This document shows, one piece after another, positions 48,678-56,937 of a stretch of DNA of 64,000 nucleotides. The notes beneath the pieces are model-generated. The model saw only the letters and a list, made by a program, of their open reading frames with translations. It did not search any database and was not told where the DNA came from. Every line of letters begins with the position of its first letter. Position 1 is the stretch's first letter. Origin of the DNA: Tianweitania sp. UT-5YL-CI-8 (lineage in GTDB: Bacteria; Pseudomonadota; Alphaproteobacteria; Rhizobiales; Rhizobiaceae); contig NZ_JASCRR010000018.1 in the NCBI RefSeq assembly GCF_030010215.1, forward strand, positions 1-64,000. The letters run 5' to 3'. Made by a program: the position numbers and the translations under genes.

Positions 48678-49892
48678 ATGCCGGTGGCGCAAAAAGACCA
48701 AGAGCCCGACAAATCCGCATTGCCGCTGTCTCGTTTCAAGGTGCTCGACCTCACTCACGCCCGTGCCGGGCCGGCAGGGGTGCGCGTGCTTGCCGACTGG
48801 GGTGCCGACGTTCTGCGTATCGAGCAGCCGCCGAGCGACACAGAACTGGACGAAGTCGTTGGCAAGCGCGAGAGTTCCGATTACCAGAACCTGCACCGCA
48901 ACAAGCGTTCGATGACCATCAATCTGAAGTCGGACGAGGGCAGGGCGATCTTCATGCGGTTGGCCGGGGATGCCGATGTGGTGGTCGAGAACATGCGCCC
49001 TGCGGTGAAGTACCGGCTGGGCGTCGACTACGAGGCGGTGAGCAAGGTCAACCCGCGTATCGTCTACGGCAGCCTGTCCGGCTTTGGACAGTATGGCCCT
49101 TACGCGGATCGGCCGGCGCTCGATCAGATTGCGCAGGGCATGTCCGGCCTGATGTCTGTTACCGGCCAGCCAGGCTCCGGGCCGGGTCGCATCGGCGTCG
49201 CTGTCACAGACCTCGTTTCCGGTGCGTTCCTCGCGCAAGCCCTGCTGATCGCCTTGCTTGAGCGTGAGGCAACAGGCAAAGGCCGCTGGGTGCAGACGTC
49301 CCTGCTTGAAACCGGCATTGCCTTGCTCGACTTTCAGGCGACTCGCTGGCTGATCAATAGCCAAGTGCCGGGCCAGGAAGGCAATTTTCATCCAACGGTC
49401 ACCCCGACTGGCCTCTACACCACTAAAGACGGCTTTCTGAATCTGTCGGCCTCAGGAAATCGCATCTTTGGCCGCTTCTGCACGGCGATCGGCAGAGAGG
49501 ACTTGCCTCTTGACCCCCGTTTTTCGGGCAGTGCCGAACGCGCCAAGAACCGATTGGAATTAAGTCGCATCGTTGCCGATGTTCTCAGCCAGCGCAGCAC
49601 CGACGAATGGATTTCGCATCTGGTTTCGGCTGGCGTGCCTTGCGGCCCGGTCTACAACGTCCAGCAGGTGTTTGAAGATCCGCAGGTCAAGGAGCTCGCC
49701 ATGTCGCAGCCGATCGACCATCCCAATCTAGGCACCGTCAATGTCGTTGCCCAGCCGATCGAGTTTTCAGGCCTGGACCGGTCTATCCGCACGCCCACGG
49801 CAGCGCTTGGCGAGCATACCGATCGAGTACTCGAGACGTTGGGTTTTGCGCCAGCCGACGTAAAGCGGCTGCATGAAGACAGGGTTGTCTAG
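48678..49892 (+). CDS. CaiB/BaiF-family (family III) CoA transferase
   Basis: The 404-residue protein shows SRFKVLDLTHARAGPAGVRV at the start, YQNLHRNKRSMTINLKSDEG, NMRPAVKYRLGVDYE, and the catalytic Asp in RIGVAVTDLVSG near residue 176. The ending GEHTDRVLETLGF is also typical. It moves CoA from a donor thioester to a carboxylic acid without ATP. It probably activates the substrate for the enoyl-CoA hydratase, thiolase-like and dehydrogenase steps encoded next to it. Confidence 0.94.
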   Translation: MPVAQKDQEPDKSALPLSRFKVLDLTHARAGPAGVRVLADWGADVLRIEQPPSDTELDEVVGKRESSDYQNLHRNKRSMTINLKSDEGRAIFMRLAGDADVVVENMRPAVKYRLGVDYEAVSKVNPRIVYGSLSGFGQYGPYADRPALDQIAQGMSGLMSVTGQPGSGPGRIGVAVTDLVSGAFLAQALLIALLEREATGKGRWVQTSLLETGIALLDFQATRWLINSQVPGQEGNFHPTVTPTGLYTTKDGFLNLSASGNRIFGRFCTAIGREDLPLDPRFSGSAERAKNRLELSRIVADVLSQRSTDEWISHLVSAGVPCGPVYNVQQVFEDPQVKELAMSQPIDHPNLGTVNVVAQPIEFSGLDRSIRTPTAALGEHTDRVLETLGFAPADVKRLHEDRVV

Positions 49893-50127
49893 CCATTGTG
49901 GTGAATGCGCCTGTTCAAGTCCGAGCGCGCCTGCGATGCCGGTTTAGCATCTGGCCCGTCGGTGATGAAGCGAGGCAGGACTTAGACAATCATCGTCCCG
50001 CGCTTTGCAACGCCATAGGACCGCCAGCCCGCAATCGTCGCCAAATTGGGATCGCCTTTGGACGCCAACAAACGCCGTGCAAGGATCAACTCACGCATGG
50101 CGGCCACTTGAGGGCGCCGGGTTCATA
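49893..50127. other. Intergenic region between convergent CaiB and DUF35 genes
   Basis: No recognisable gene, strong hairpin or repeat is seen. Open frames here have no family character. Confidence 0.25.
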
Positions 50128-50532
50128 TCAGTCGTCATCAAGCTGGAAGCGCGCCAGCGCCACATCACCCTCGCTCTCGACTTTCAGCCGCACGCGACTG
50201 CCCAGTTTCAATCTCTTGCCCGCCTCGGAATCGACCACGTTGGTAAGCAATTGTGGCCCCTCGTCCAACTTGACCAGCGTTACGTCGTAGGGGACGCGGC
50301 TCCCGAACGCCTCATCATAGGCAGTGTGGTAAACAATCCAGCTGACCACTTCGCCGCGCCCGTTCGATTTCACCCAGTCGTTTTCGGGCGAAAGACAGCG
50401 TGGGCAGGATTCACGAGCTGGCAGCCAGGATTCGCCGCAATGCCGACAGCGTTGGAAGACGAGTTCGCCTCGTTTGAGCGCCTCCCAATAGGGCTTCGCG
50501 ACAGGCGTGTCGGCAGGTTGCGGAAAGCTCAT
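50128..50532 (-). CDS. Zn-ribbon/OB-fold acyl-CoA-binding protein (DUF35)
   Basis: This protein has 134 residues. A rubredoxin-like zinc ribbon has cysteines at 29, 32, 43 and 46 (CRHCG and CPRC), followed by an OB fold with GRGEVVSWIVYHTAYDEAF and VTLVKLDEGPQLL. DUF35 proteins partner thiolase-like proteins; in steroid side-chain degradation such pairs act as hydratase or retro-aldolase accessories. The gene overlaps the thiolase-like gene by 4 bp, so the products probably form a complex. Confidence 0.92.
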   Translation of the reverse strand: MSFPQPADTPVAKPYWEALKRGELVFQRCRHCGESWLPARESCPRCLSPENDWVKSNGRGEVVSWIVYHTAYDEAFGSRVPYDVTLVKLDEGPQLLTNVVDSEAGKRLKLGSRVRLKVESEGDVALARFQLDDD

Positions 50533-51662
50533 CCGGCCCTCCCCAGGATCAGCGTCGAATGGGTGTGCATTGTGCCGCCTTGGTTTGACACGATACAGGA
50601 TTTGTCCCCGCCGACTTGAAGATTGGCATCGCCGCGCATCTGCCGAACTCCTTCGATGATCAGCGGCAGTCCGGGGGTTCCCGTTTCCGAGAGCAACCCG
50701 CCGCTGGTGTTCATCGGCAGTTGTCCGTCCAGCGCGAAACCGCCTTCCGCAGCGAAGGCGGCAGCCTGCCCGGCGGCGCAGAAACCATAATCTTCAAGAG
50801 TGATCAGCGGCGTGATGGTGAAGCAGTCATAGAGCTGTGCGACCCCGATATCCTTATGCGTCAGTCCGGCCATTCGAAAGGCAGTCTCACCCGATTCGAT
50901 CGCCATGGTGCGCAACAAGTCGGGGCGCAGATGCACGTCCCAAGATTCCTGGCCCTGACCGAAGCCGAGGATCGGCACAGCATGATCGATGCCGAGTTCG
51001 CCCGCTTTCTTCGCCGACATCACGATGACCGCCGCCGCACCATCCGAGACAAGGCAGCAATCGTCGCGCCGCATTGGTTCGATCAAATAGGGTGCGTCGA
51101 GATACGCATCGAGCGTCAAAGGTAGTTTGAGCTGCGCATTGGGGTTTCGGGCGCCATGATCGCGTACCGTGACCGCTACTGCACCTATATGCGCATCGGG
51201 CACTGAATATTGCTGCTTGTAGCGCTGGTGGATGAGGGCATAGCCGGCAGCCGTCGAATAGAAGCCGTAGACAGCGTCGTCGCCACGCGGCCTTGCATAG
51301 ACTTGGCGGTTACCGGTGCGCGGATTGTCGCCGAAGCAGACGATTGCGATCTCCATCATGCCGGCATCTATCGCCATGGACGCATAGGATATCAGCGCAG
51401 CATTGGCTGCTCCGCCTTGGTCGAGGGAGCCGCCGACTTTAGGTCTTATTCCGAGCGCTTCGGCTACTCTCTGCCCGTAAAGGAAAGACGGTTCCGAGTT
51501 CGCCATCTTCACCAGCACGCCATCGACAACCGCCTTGTCCACACCTGCGTCGATAAGGGCGTTGCGGCTCGCCTCGACGATCAAGGAGACGCGATCACGT
51601 CCCGGTTGTTTGCCATAGGCTGTGTGTCCAACGCCCGCGATTACGCATTTGCCTCGCATCAT
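50529..51662 (-). CDS. Thiolase-like (SCP2/lipid-transfer type) protein lacking the usual nucleophilic Cys
   Basis: The 377-residue protein has the thiolase fold: VIAGVGHTAYG at the start, DGAAAVIVMSAKKA in the middle, and the late motifs VAQLYDCFTITPLITLEDYG, MNTSGGLLSETGTPG and NQGGTMHTHSTLIL. Where classical thiolases have the CoA-acylating Cys, this one reads LDQGGAANAALISYASMAI. This is typical of SCP2-thiolase-like partners of DUF35, such as Ltp2 retro-aldolases. Claisen thiolysis is therefore doubtful and retro-aldol cleavage a good alternative. It overlaps both neighbours by 4 bp. Confidence 0.9.
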   Translation of the reverse strand: MMRGKCVIAGVGHTAYGKQPGRDRVSLIVEASRNALIDAGVDKAVVDGVLVKMANSEPSFLYGQRVAEALGIRPKVGGSLDQGGAANAALISYASMAIDAGMMEIAIVCFGDNPRTGNRQVYARPRGDDAVYGFYSTAAGYALIHQRYKQQYSVPDAHIGAVAVTVRDHGARNPNAQLKLPLTLDAYLDAPYLIEPMRRDDCCLVSDGAAAVIVMSAKKAGELGIDHAVPILGFGQGQESWDVHLRPDLLRTMAIESGETAFRMAGLTHKDIGVAQLYDCFTITPLITLEDYGFCAAGQAAAFAAEGGFALDGQLPMNTSGGLLSETGTPGLPLIIEGVRQMRGDANLQVGGDKSCIVSNQGGTMHTHSTLILGRAG

Positions 51663-52435
51663 TTGCCCTTGAAGCCCGGCGTCTGCTTTTCGGCAAATGC
51701 GGCCCGCGCTATGGCCGAGTCCTCGGAGCCTTGCAGGATGCGGTTGACCAGCTGCTCCATCCGCAGGCCGGTGGCGAGATCCATGTCGTCAGCGCGGACC
51801 GCAAGTTCCTTGGCTGCCTGCACCGCCAGTGGCGCATTGGCGGCGATCTGCCTGGCATAGGCACGTGCCCGCGGAATGAGTTCGTCGGCCTTGACGATGT
51901 CGTTGATGAGGCCCCAGCGCTGCGCCGTCTCGGCATCCATACCTTCGCCGGTCAGAAGCATCTTCATCGCGACTGCATAAGGCAATTGCTTGATGATGCG
52001 CTGCGTGCCGCCATTTGCCGGAACGATGCCGCGTTTGACCTCCGACAGTCCGAAGGTGGCGCCTTCGACAGCGACGCGAATATCGGTCGCCAACATCAAT
52101 GTCACACCACCGCCGATACAGGCACCATTGACCGCCGAGATGATCGGCTTCCACACTTCCAGCCCGCGATTGAGTATCTGGTCTTTTTGAGTAAGCCATA
52201 GCTCCGACAGCGCCACTTCTCGCCCGACCCAGGACTTCAGATCCGCTCCGGCGCAGAAAGCTTTGTCGCCAGCGCCGGTGATGATCGCAACACGCACGGC
52301 ATCATCGTCACGGACCCGTATCCACGCTTCAGATAATGCCCGATAATGCTCGGCGTCCAGCGCATTGCGCCGCTCCAGCCGGTTGATTGTGATCTGCGCG
52401 ACGCCGTAGTCGTCGAGCTCGAAATCGATCGACAC
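51659..52435 (-). CDS. Enoyl-CoA hydratase/isomerase family protein
   Basis: The 258-residue protein starts at GTG, with GGAGGAAAG upstream. The oxyanion-hole motifs are KAFCAGADLK and ACIGGGVTLMLATDIRV. The region FGLSEVKRGIVPANGGTQRI keeps the first catalytic Glu of true hydratases. It begins the minus-strand operon hydratase, thiolase-like, DUF35. One of the 12-bp ATNGNATACCAW sites lies 28 bp upstream. Confidence 0.93.
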   Translation of the reverse strand: MSIDFELDDYGVAQITINRLERRNALDAEHYRALSEAWIRVRDDDAVRVAIITGAGDKAFCAGADLKSWVGREVALSELWLTQKDQILNRGLEVWKPIISAVNGACIGGGVTLMLATDIRVAVEGATFGLSEVKRGIVPANGGTQRIIKQLPYAVAMKMLLTGEGMDAETAQRWGLINDIVKADELIPRARAYARQIAANAPLAVQAAKELAVRADDMDLATGLRMEQLVNRILQGSEDSAIARAAFAEKQTPGFKGK

Positions 52436-52462
52436 TTAACTTTCCTCCAATGATTGGCAATC

Positions 52463-52474
52463 ATAGTATACCAT
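52463..52474 (+). promoter_or_regulatory. ATNGNATACCAW motif, site 1
   Basis: ATAGTATACCAT lies 28 bp upstream of the GTG start of the enoyl-CoA hydratase operon. Its GTATAC core and partial symmetry resemble GntR-type (FCD) operators. Confidence 0.6.
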
Positions 52475-52670
52475 TTTGCGGCGGTCGAGTGCATTCGGTT
52501 CACTAGAGGCTAAATTCCTCAAGCTACCGTGAATTAGTCTCACGGGCATGAGTTCTATGCTTTTTTAGCATGAGTCTGCTAAGTTTTGTGACTTTTTGAA
52601 GCAGACCCCTTAGCTCAACGGCGTTTGAATATATTGACCAGACAGCTGATTGGCGATACTGACCATTGTA

Positions 52671-52682
52671 ATGGAATACCAA
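52671..52682 (+). promoter_or_regulatory. ATNGNATACCAW motif, site 2
   Basis: ATGGAATACCAA lies 44 bp upstream of the TTG start of the ADP-forming acyl-CoA synthetase gene. Confidence 0.6.
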
Positions 52683-52726
52683 AATAGAGCCTCATTTCCA
52701 AGCTGGCCATCGCGGGAGGGAAGCGC

Positions 52727-54886
52727 TTGAATACGAATGTCGTTGGCGTGGCGCCGGAAGGCGGACAGGCCCAATTGTCAAAGGAGTTCTTCTGGCCAGA
52801 TTCGATGGCCTTCATTGGCGCGACCTCGGACCTGACCACCATTCGCGGCCGTCTCTTCGCCTTTAGCTACAAGAATGGTTTCAAGGGCGATCTCTACCCG
52901 GTAAATCCGACGCATCAGGAGATCGGCGGCTTTAAGTCCTATCCAAGCATCACGGCGATTGGAAAGCCGGTCGATCTGGCTGTCATCGCGATCCCGGCAA
53001 AGTCGGTGCCGGATGTCGTGCAGGAATGCGCCGAAGCCGGCGTCAAGAACGTCCTGATAATCGCCTCGGGTTTTGCCGAAGAGGGCGGAGACGCGTCGAA
53101 CCTGCAGGACCGGCTAGTCGATATCTCGCGCCGCACCGGCATTCGGATCGCTGGCCCCAACAGCGAAGGGGTCTTCAATGCGGTCGGCTCGATCTCGGCG
53201 ACCTTCAGCCCCGTGGTTGAATCGCTTGCCGGCCAAGAGGTCATCGAGGCCGCGCCGAACCGGCGTATCGGCGTGGTTTCGCAGAGCGGAGGCATGGGCT
53301 ACGCGATGTTCATCCGCGGCAGGGCCCTTGGCCTGTCGTTCAGCTACATCGTCTCGTCCGGCAATGAGGTCGATCTTTCGGCCGCCGACTATCTCGACTA
53401 CATGGTGCGCGACCCGAACACTCAGATCATTATCCTGCTGTGCGAGAGCATCCGAGACGGCGAGCGCTTCAAGCAGGCAGCTGCGGCCGCCGAACGCGCC
53501 GGCAAGCCGATCGTCATGGTCAAGCTCGGCCGCTCCGACGCAGGCTCTCGCGCCGCCAAATCACACACGGCATCGTTGACGGGGTCCCACAGCGCTTATC
53601 GTGCCATTTTCCGCCGCTATGGTATCATCGAAGCGGCCGAGATGGACGAGGCGGTGAATATCGCCGCTGCACTCGCGTGCTGCCCGTTGCCCAAGGGACG
53701 TCGCGTCGGCGTGGTTACCGCTTCAGGCGGCGGCGGTACGACGACCGCCGACGTCTATTCAGCGCATGGTCTTGTGCTCCCGGTACTGTCGGAAAGACTG
53801 CAAGCAGAAATTCGTACGCTGATTCCGCCGCATGCGACGGCGCAGAACCCCATCGACACCACCGCGCAGGGTCACAGGACTGGACCCGTCTCAATGCGCT
53901 GCGTGGAGTTGCTCGACGAGAGCGGCGAGGTTGACATGATCACGATCATTGTCTCGGCAGCGCGCGAGACATCGGTGTCGCTCATCGGCGAGAAGATCAA
54001 AGCCGTCACCGACCGTGGCAAGACGCCGGTGATCATCTGGACCTATACGTTGGCGTCGCAATTGTCGCGCCGGGTGGCAGCATCGGGCGGAACCGTCGTG
54101 CTGACCGATATCCGCCATTGCGCGCTGGCGCTGTCCAAGCTCGCCGGCTACGCCGAGCACGTCGCAAACGTCCGAGACGAGCCTGAGCCCACGCTGAAGG
54201 CAATCGCCCGTCCGGCAGGCGTCGCGAAGGCGCTTGCCGAACACAGGGTCAAGCAACTGCTTTCCAACTACGGGCTGGGCGGTGAGAATGACCGCCTGGT
54301 TGACAGCGCGGGCGCTGCTGCGGAGGCCGCCTGCGAGCTTGGCTTCCCGGTGGTGCTGAAGATCCAATCCCCCGACATACTGCACAAGACCGAAGTCGGC
54401 GGCGTCAAGGTCGGCCTCACCGATGCGGACGCAGTCAGCAAGGCTTATTCCGCCATCATCGCATCGGCAAAAGCGCTAGTGCCGAAGGCGGTGATCGAGG
54501 GGGTGCTGGTGCAGAGGATGGCGCCCAAGGGTCCCGAGATTGTAGTTGGCATGGTCAATGACGTAACCTTCGGCCCGATTATGATGATTGGGTTTGGCGG
54601 CATCGCGGTCGAGCTATTCGAGGACGTCGTCCATTACCCAGCGCCGATCAGCGTTTCGAAAGCAAAAGAACTTCTGCTCGGCCTGAAGTCGGCACCGCTG
54701 TTCAACGGTTTCCGTGGCGCGCCCAAGATCGACGTGACACCGGCTGCTGAACTCATAGCGCGCATCTCGCAGGCCGCACTGGCCGGCAAGGATTTCATCC
54801 AGGAGATGGAGTTCAACCCCATCATCCTTCATGCCGACGGGTCGGGCGCCACGGTGGCCGACGCCGTGCTGATCCTCAAGCAGTAG
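52727..54886 (+). CDS. ADP-forming acyl-CoA synthetase (acetate-CoA ligase, NDP-forming family)
   Basis: The 719-residue protein is a fusion of CoA-binding domain (about 20-150), succinyl-CoA-ligase-like domains (about 170-470) and a C-terminal ATP-grasp domain (about 490-719). The phospho-carrier His is in KSHTASLTGSHSAYRAIF; the ATP-grasp part has VVLKIQSPDILHKTEVGGV and EMEFNPII. It makes acyl-CoA from acid, ATP and CoA, releasing ADP and Pi. The start is TTG with GGGAGGGA 4 bp upstream. It leads the operon synthetase, acyl-CoA dehydrogenase, hydratase. Confidence 0.93.
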   Translation: MNTNVVGVAPEGGQAQLSKEFFWPDSMAFIGATSDLTTIRGRLFAFSYKNGFKGDLYPVNPTHQEIGGFKSYPSITAIGKPVDLAVIAIPAKSVPDVVQECAEAGVKNVLIIASGFAEEGGDASNLQDRLVDISRRTGIRIAGPNSEGVFNAVGSISATFSPVVESLAGQEVIEAAPNRRIGVVSQSGGMGYAMFIRGRALGLSFSYIVSSGNEVDLSAADYLDYMVRDPNTQIIILLCESIRDGERFKQAAAAAERAGKPIVMVKLGRSDAGSRAAKSHTASLTGSHSAYRAIFRRYGIIEAAEMDEAVNIAAALACCPLPKGRRVGVVTASGGGGTTTADVYSAHGLVLPVLSERLQAEIRTLIPPHATAQNPIDTTAQGHRTGPVSMRCVELLDESGEVDMITIIVSAARETSVSLIGEKIKAVTDRGKTPVIIWTYTLASQLSRRVAASGGTVVLTDIRHCALALSKLAGYAEHVANVRDEPEPTLKAIARPAGVAKALAEHRVKQLLSNYGLGGENDRLVDSAGAAAEAACELGFPVVLKIQSPDILHKTEVGGVKVGLTDADAVSKAYSAIIASAKALVPKAVIEGVLVQRMAPKGPEIVVGMVNDVTFGPIMMIGFGGIAVELFEDVVHYPAPISVSKAKELLLGLKSAPLFNGFRGAPKIDVTPAAELIARISQAALAGKDFIQEMEFNPIILHADGSGATVADAVLILKQ

Positions 54887-54917
54887 TCACCCGTAATCGC
54901 ACAGGAAATCGACTTCC

Positions 54918-56093
54918 ATGGATTTCAGTCTTACCGAAGAACAGACTATGCTGAAGGATCTGGTGACGCGGTTCGTTCAGGACGAACTGCTGCCGCTAGA
55001 ATCGACGGTGCTCGCTCGCGAGGCTTCCGGCGGCGGCATGGCAATCACCGACGGGGAGCGTGCCAAGATTGACGCGCGTGCCAAGGAGCTCGGTCTCTAC
55101 GGGCTTGACGCTCCAGAGGAATATAGCGGCTCCGACTTGCCGACAACGACGATGGTCGGCGTGTGGGAAGAACTGTCCAAGACCTGCGTCGACTATCACT
55201 TTCCGCCGGACTCGCCCAACCTGCGAATGCTAATGCAGGTCTGCAATGAAGAACAGCGTGAGAAGTACCTGAAGCCTTATGCGCGGGGCGAGCTAATCTC
55301 CTCCATTGGCATTTCTGAGCCAGGCGGCGGTGGTGATCCGGCAGCGATGAAGACCCGCGCCATCGAGGATGGCGATGACTATGTCATCAATGGCCGCAAG
55401 ATCTGGATCGGCAAGGCTGGCTACTCCGATTTCACCATTTTGATGGCCTCGACCGATCCTGAGAAGGGCGCCCGCGGCGGCATCACCGCCTTCCTCGTCG
55501 ACAAGGGTACACCGGGTTTTAACGTAGCGCGAAAAATCCCGATGATCGCCGGGCGTTTCACCTACGAGATCGCCATCGACGATTTGCGCTTGCCGAAGAC
55601 GGCTGTCCTGGGAGAGATCGGCAACGGCTATGGTCCGATGCAACTGCGCCTGTCAGTGCGCCGCGTGCAGATGGCGGCATGGGCCTGTGGCAAAACGCGG
55701 CGCGCGCTCGACATGATGCGCGAATGGGTGAACCAGCGCAGAACCTTTGGCTCGCTGCTGGCCGAAAAGCAGGCGATCCAGTGGTGGATCGCCGACGCCG
55801 AGACCAAGCTGCATGCCTGCCGGCTAATGATCTACAATACCGCGACCAAGATCGACAACGGCGAACAGGCGCGCACAGAGTGCTCGATGATCAAGGTCTT
55901 CGCGACAGAGCTTGCCTGGGAAGCGATCGACCACGCCATGCAGTCTTTTGGCGCCATGGGTATGACCAAGGAATTGCCGCTGCAGCTGATGGCCAACCAC
56001 ATTCGCCTGATGCGCATCTATGAAGGCCCAAGCGAAGTTCATCGCATGGTCATTGCGCGCAACGCGCTGAAAGGCCGCGTCGTCGGGCTGTAG
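54918..56093 (+). CDS. Acyl-CoA dehydrogenase
   Basis: The 391-residue protein has the family layout: N-terminal helices from DFSLTEEQTMLKDLV, a middle beta domain with ISEPGGGGDPAAMKTRA and GRKIWIGKAGYSDF, and a C-terminal helical domain. The catalytic base Glu is expected in MRIYEGPSEVHRMVIARNAL. It introduces a 2,3-double bond into an acyl-CoA and passes electrons to ETF. It lies 31 bp after the synthetase gene and 70 bp before a hydratase gene, giving the first two steps of a beta-oxidation turn. Confidence 0.95.
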   Translation: MDFSLTEEQTMLKDLVTRFVQDELLPLESTVLAREASGGGMAITDGERAKIDARAKELGLYGLDAPEEYSGSDLPTTTMVGVWEELSKTCVDYHFPPDSPNLRMLMQVCNEEQREKYLKPYARGELISSIGISEPGGGGDPAAMKTRAIEDGDDYVINGRKIWIGKAGYSDFTILMASTDPEKGARGGITAFLVDKGTPGFNVARKIPMIAGRFTYEIAIDDLRLPKTAVLGEIGNGYGPMQLRLSVRRVQMAAWACGKTRRALDMMREWVNQRRTFGSLLAEKQAIQWWIADAETKLHACRLMIYNTATKIDNGEQARTECSMIKVFATELAWEAIDHAMQSFGAMGMTKELPLQLMANHIRLMRIYEGPSEVHRMVIARNALKGRVVGL

Positions 56094-56163
56094 GCCTTCT
56101 CGCAAAGGTGGACCCCGGTTCGACGATAAATGTGGTCAAAAACCGCGTTGCAGGGAGGAAATC

Positions 56164-56937
56164 ATGCAGGATATCGGCGTCAGCCGCCAAGGGTTCGTCG
56201 TGACGGTCGAGATTCAGCGGCCGCCAAACAACTTCCTCGACATTGACCTGATCAGCGATCTCGGCGATCTGTTCTATGAGCTCGACAAGGACGAGAGTTG
56301 CCGTGCTATCGTTCTTGCCGCTGCCGGCAAGCATTTCTCCGCTGGCGCGAATCTCGGGCGCCGGGTTGCCGACGACGAGGCCGGAAAAAAGCGCGACGAG
56401 CGCCGCCATCTCTATAACGAGGCGCTGCGCCTCGTGGAGAACAAGAAGCCGATCGTTGCCGCCATCCACGGCGCCGCCATCGGGGCTGGGCTGGGGCTGG
56501 CTTTGCTCGCCGATTTCCGCGTGTCGTGCAAGGATGCGCGCTTCAGCGCCAATTTTGCCCGCCAGGGCTATCACCCTGGCTTCGGTATGACCTGTACTCT
56601 GCCGCGCGTGGTCGGCGACCAGAAAGCTGCCTGGCTGTTCTATACGGGCGCGCGTATCGACGGGCAGGAAGCGTTTCGCATTGGTCTGGTCGACGGCTGC
56701 GTTGCACTTGATGACGTGCGAAGAGCGGCCCAGGAGATGGCTGCCGAGATTGCCGCGTCAGGTCCGCTTGCCATTGCCGCAACACGCACCACGTTGCGTC
56801 GCACGCTTGCCCGCGACTTCAAGGACGCAACGGCCCGCGAGGCATTCGAGCAGCGCTGGCTGCGCGAGACCGAGGACTTTCGCGAAGGCGTGAAGGCGAT
56901 GAACGAGCGCCGCCTGCCGGACTTCACGGGAAAATAG
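56164..56937 (+). CDS. Enoyl-CoA hydratase-family protein with altered catalytic loop
   Basis: The 257-residue crotonase-fold protein has oxyanion-hole motifs HFSAGANLG and GAAIGAGLGLALLADFRVS. The region that normally reads PExxxGxxPxxGG is FARQGYHPGFGMTCTLPRVV, so the first catalytic Glu is missing. It may act as an isomerase, hydrolase, dehydratase-like or decarboxylase-like crotonase rather than a simple hydratase. AGGGAGGAAA precedes the ATG. Its stop directly abuts the stop of the convergent ligase gene. Confidence 0.9.
   Translation: MQDIGVSRQGFVVTVEIQRPPNNFLDIDLISDLGDLFYELDKDESCRAIVLAAAGKHFSAGANLGRRVADDEAGKKRDERRHLYNEALRLVENKKPIVAAIHGAAIGAGLGLALLADFRVSCKDARFSANFARQGYHPGFGMTCTLPRVVGDQKAAWLFYTGARIDGQEAFRIGLVDGCVALDDVRRAAQEMAAEIAASGPLAIAATRTTLRRTLARDFKDATAREAFEQRWLRETEDFREGVKAMNERRLPDFTGK

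Larger units (their letters stand above)
52436..52726. promoter_or_regulatory. Divergent promoter region between enoyl-CoA hydratase and acyl-CoA synthetase genes
   Basis: The 291-bp A/T-rich gap holds two copies of the 12-bp motif (52463 and 52671), one near each gene. It also contains ATGCT and AGCAT around a T-run (about 52557-52571) and GTCTGCT with AGCAGAC 19 bp apart (about 52574-52606). No gene is seen. Confidence 0.55.

Noticed and set aside
48539-48754. 71-codon minus-strand frame between the SDR and CaiB-type genes
   Set aside because: The part over the intergenic gap looks protein-like (DGTDREVRYPRDKVTD), but I could not link it to a family, and the frame overlaps the CaiB-type gene and its ribosome-binding site. 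It may be a remnant, but the support is too weak to list.
49898-50619. Plus-strand frames across 49898-50619
   Set aside because: They run antisense through the DUF35 and thiolase-like genes and lack motifs.
52500-52615. Riboswitch or small RNA in the A/T-rich divergent gap
   Set aside because: The inverted words around the T-run are short and give no conserved riboswitch core; the gap is better explained as a promoter with operator sites.
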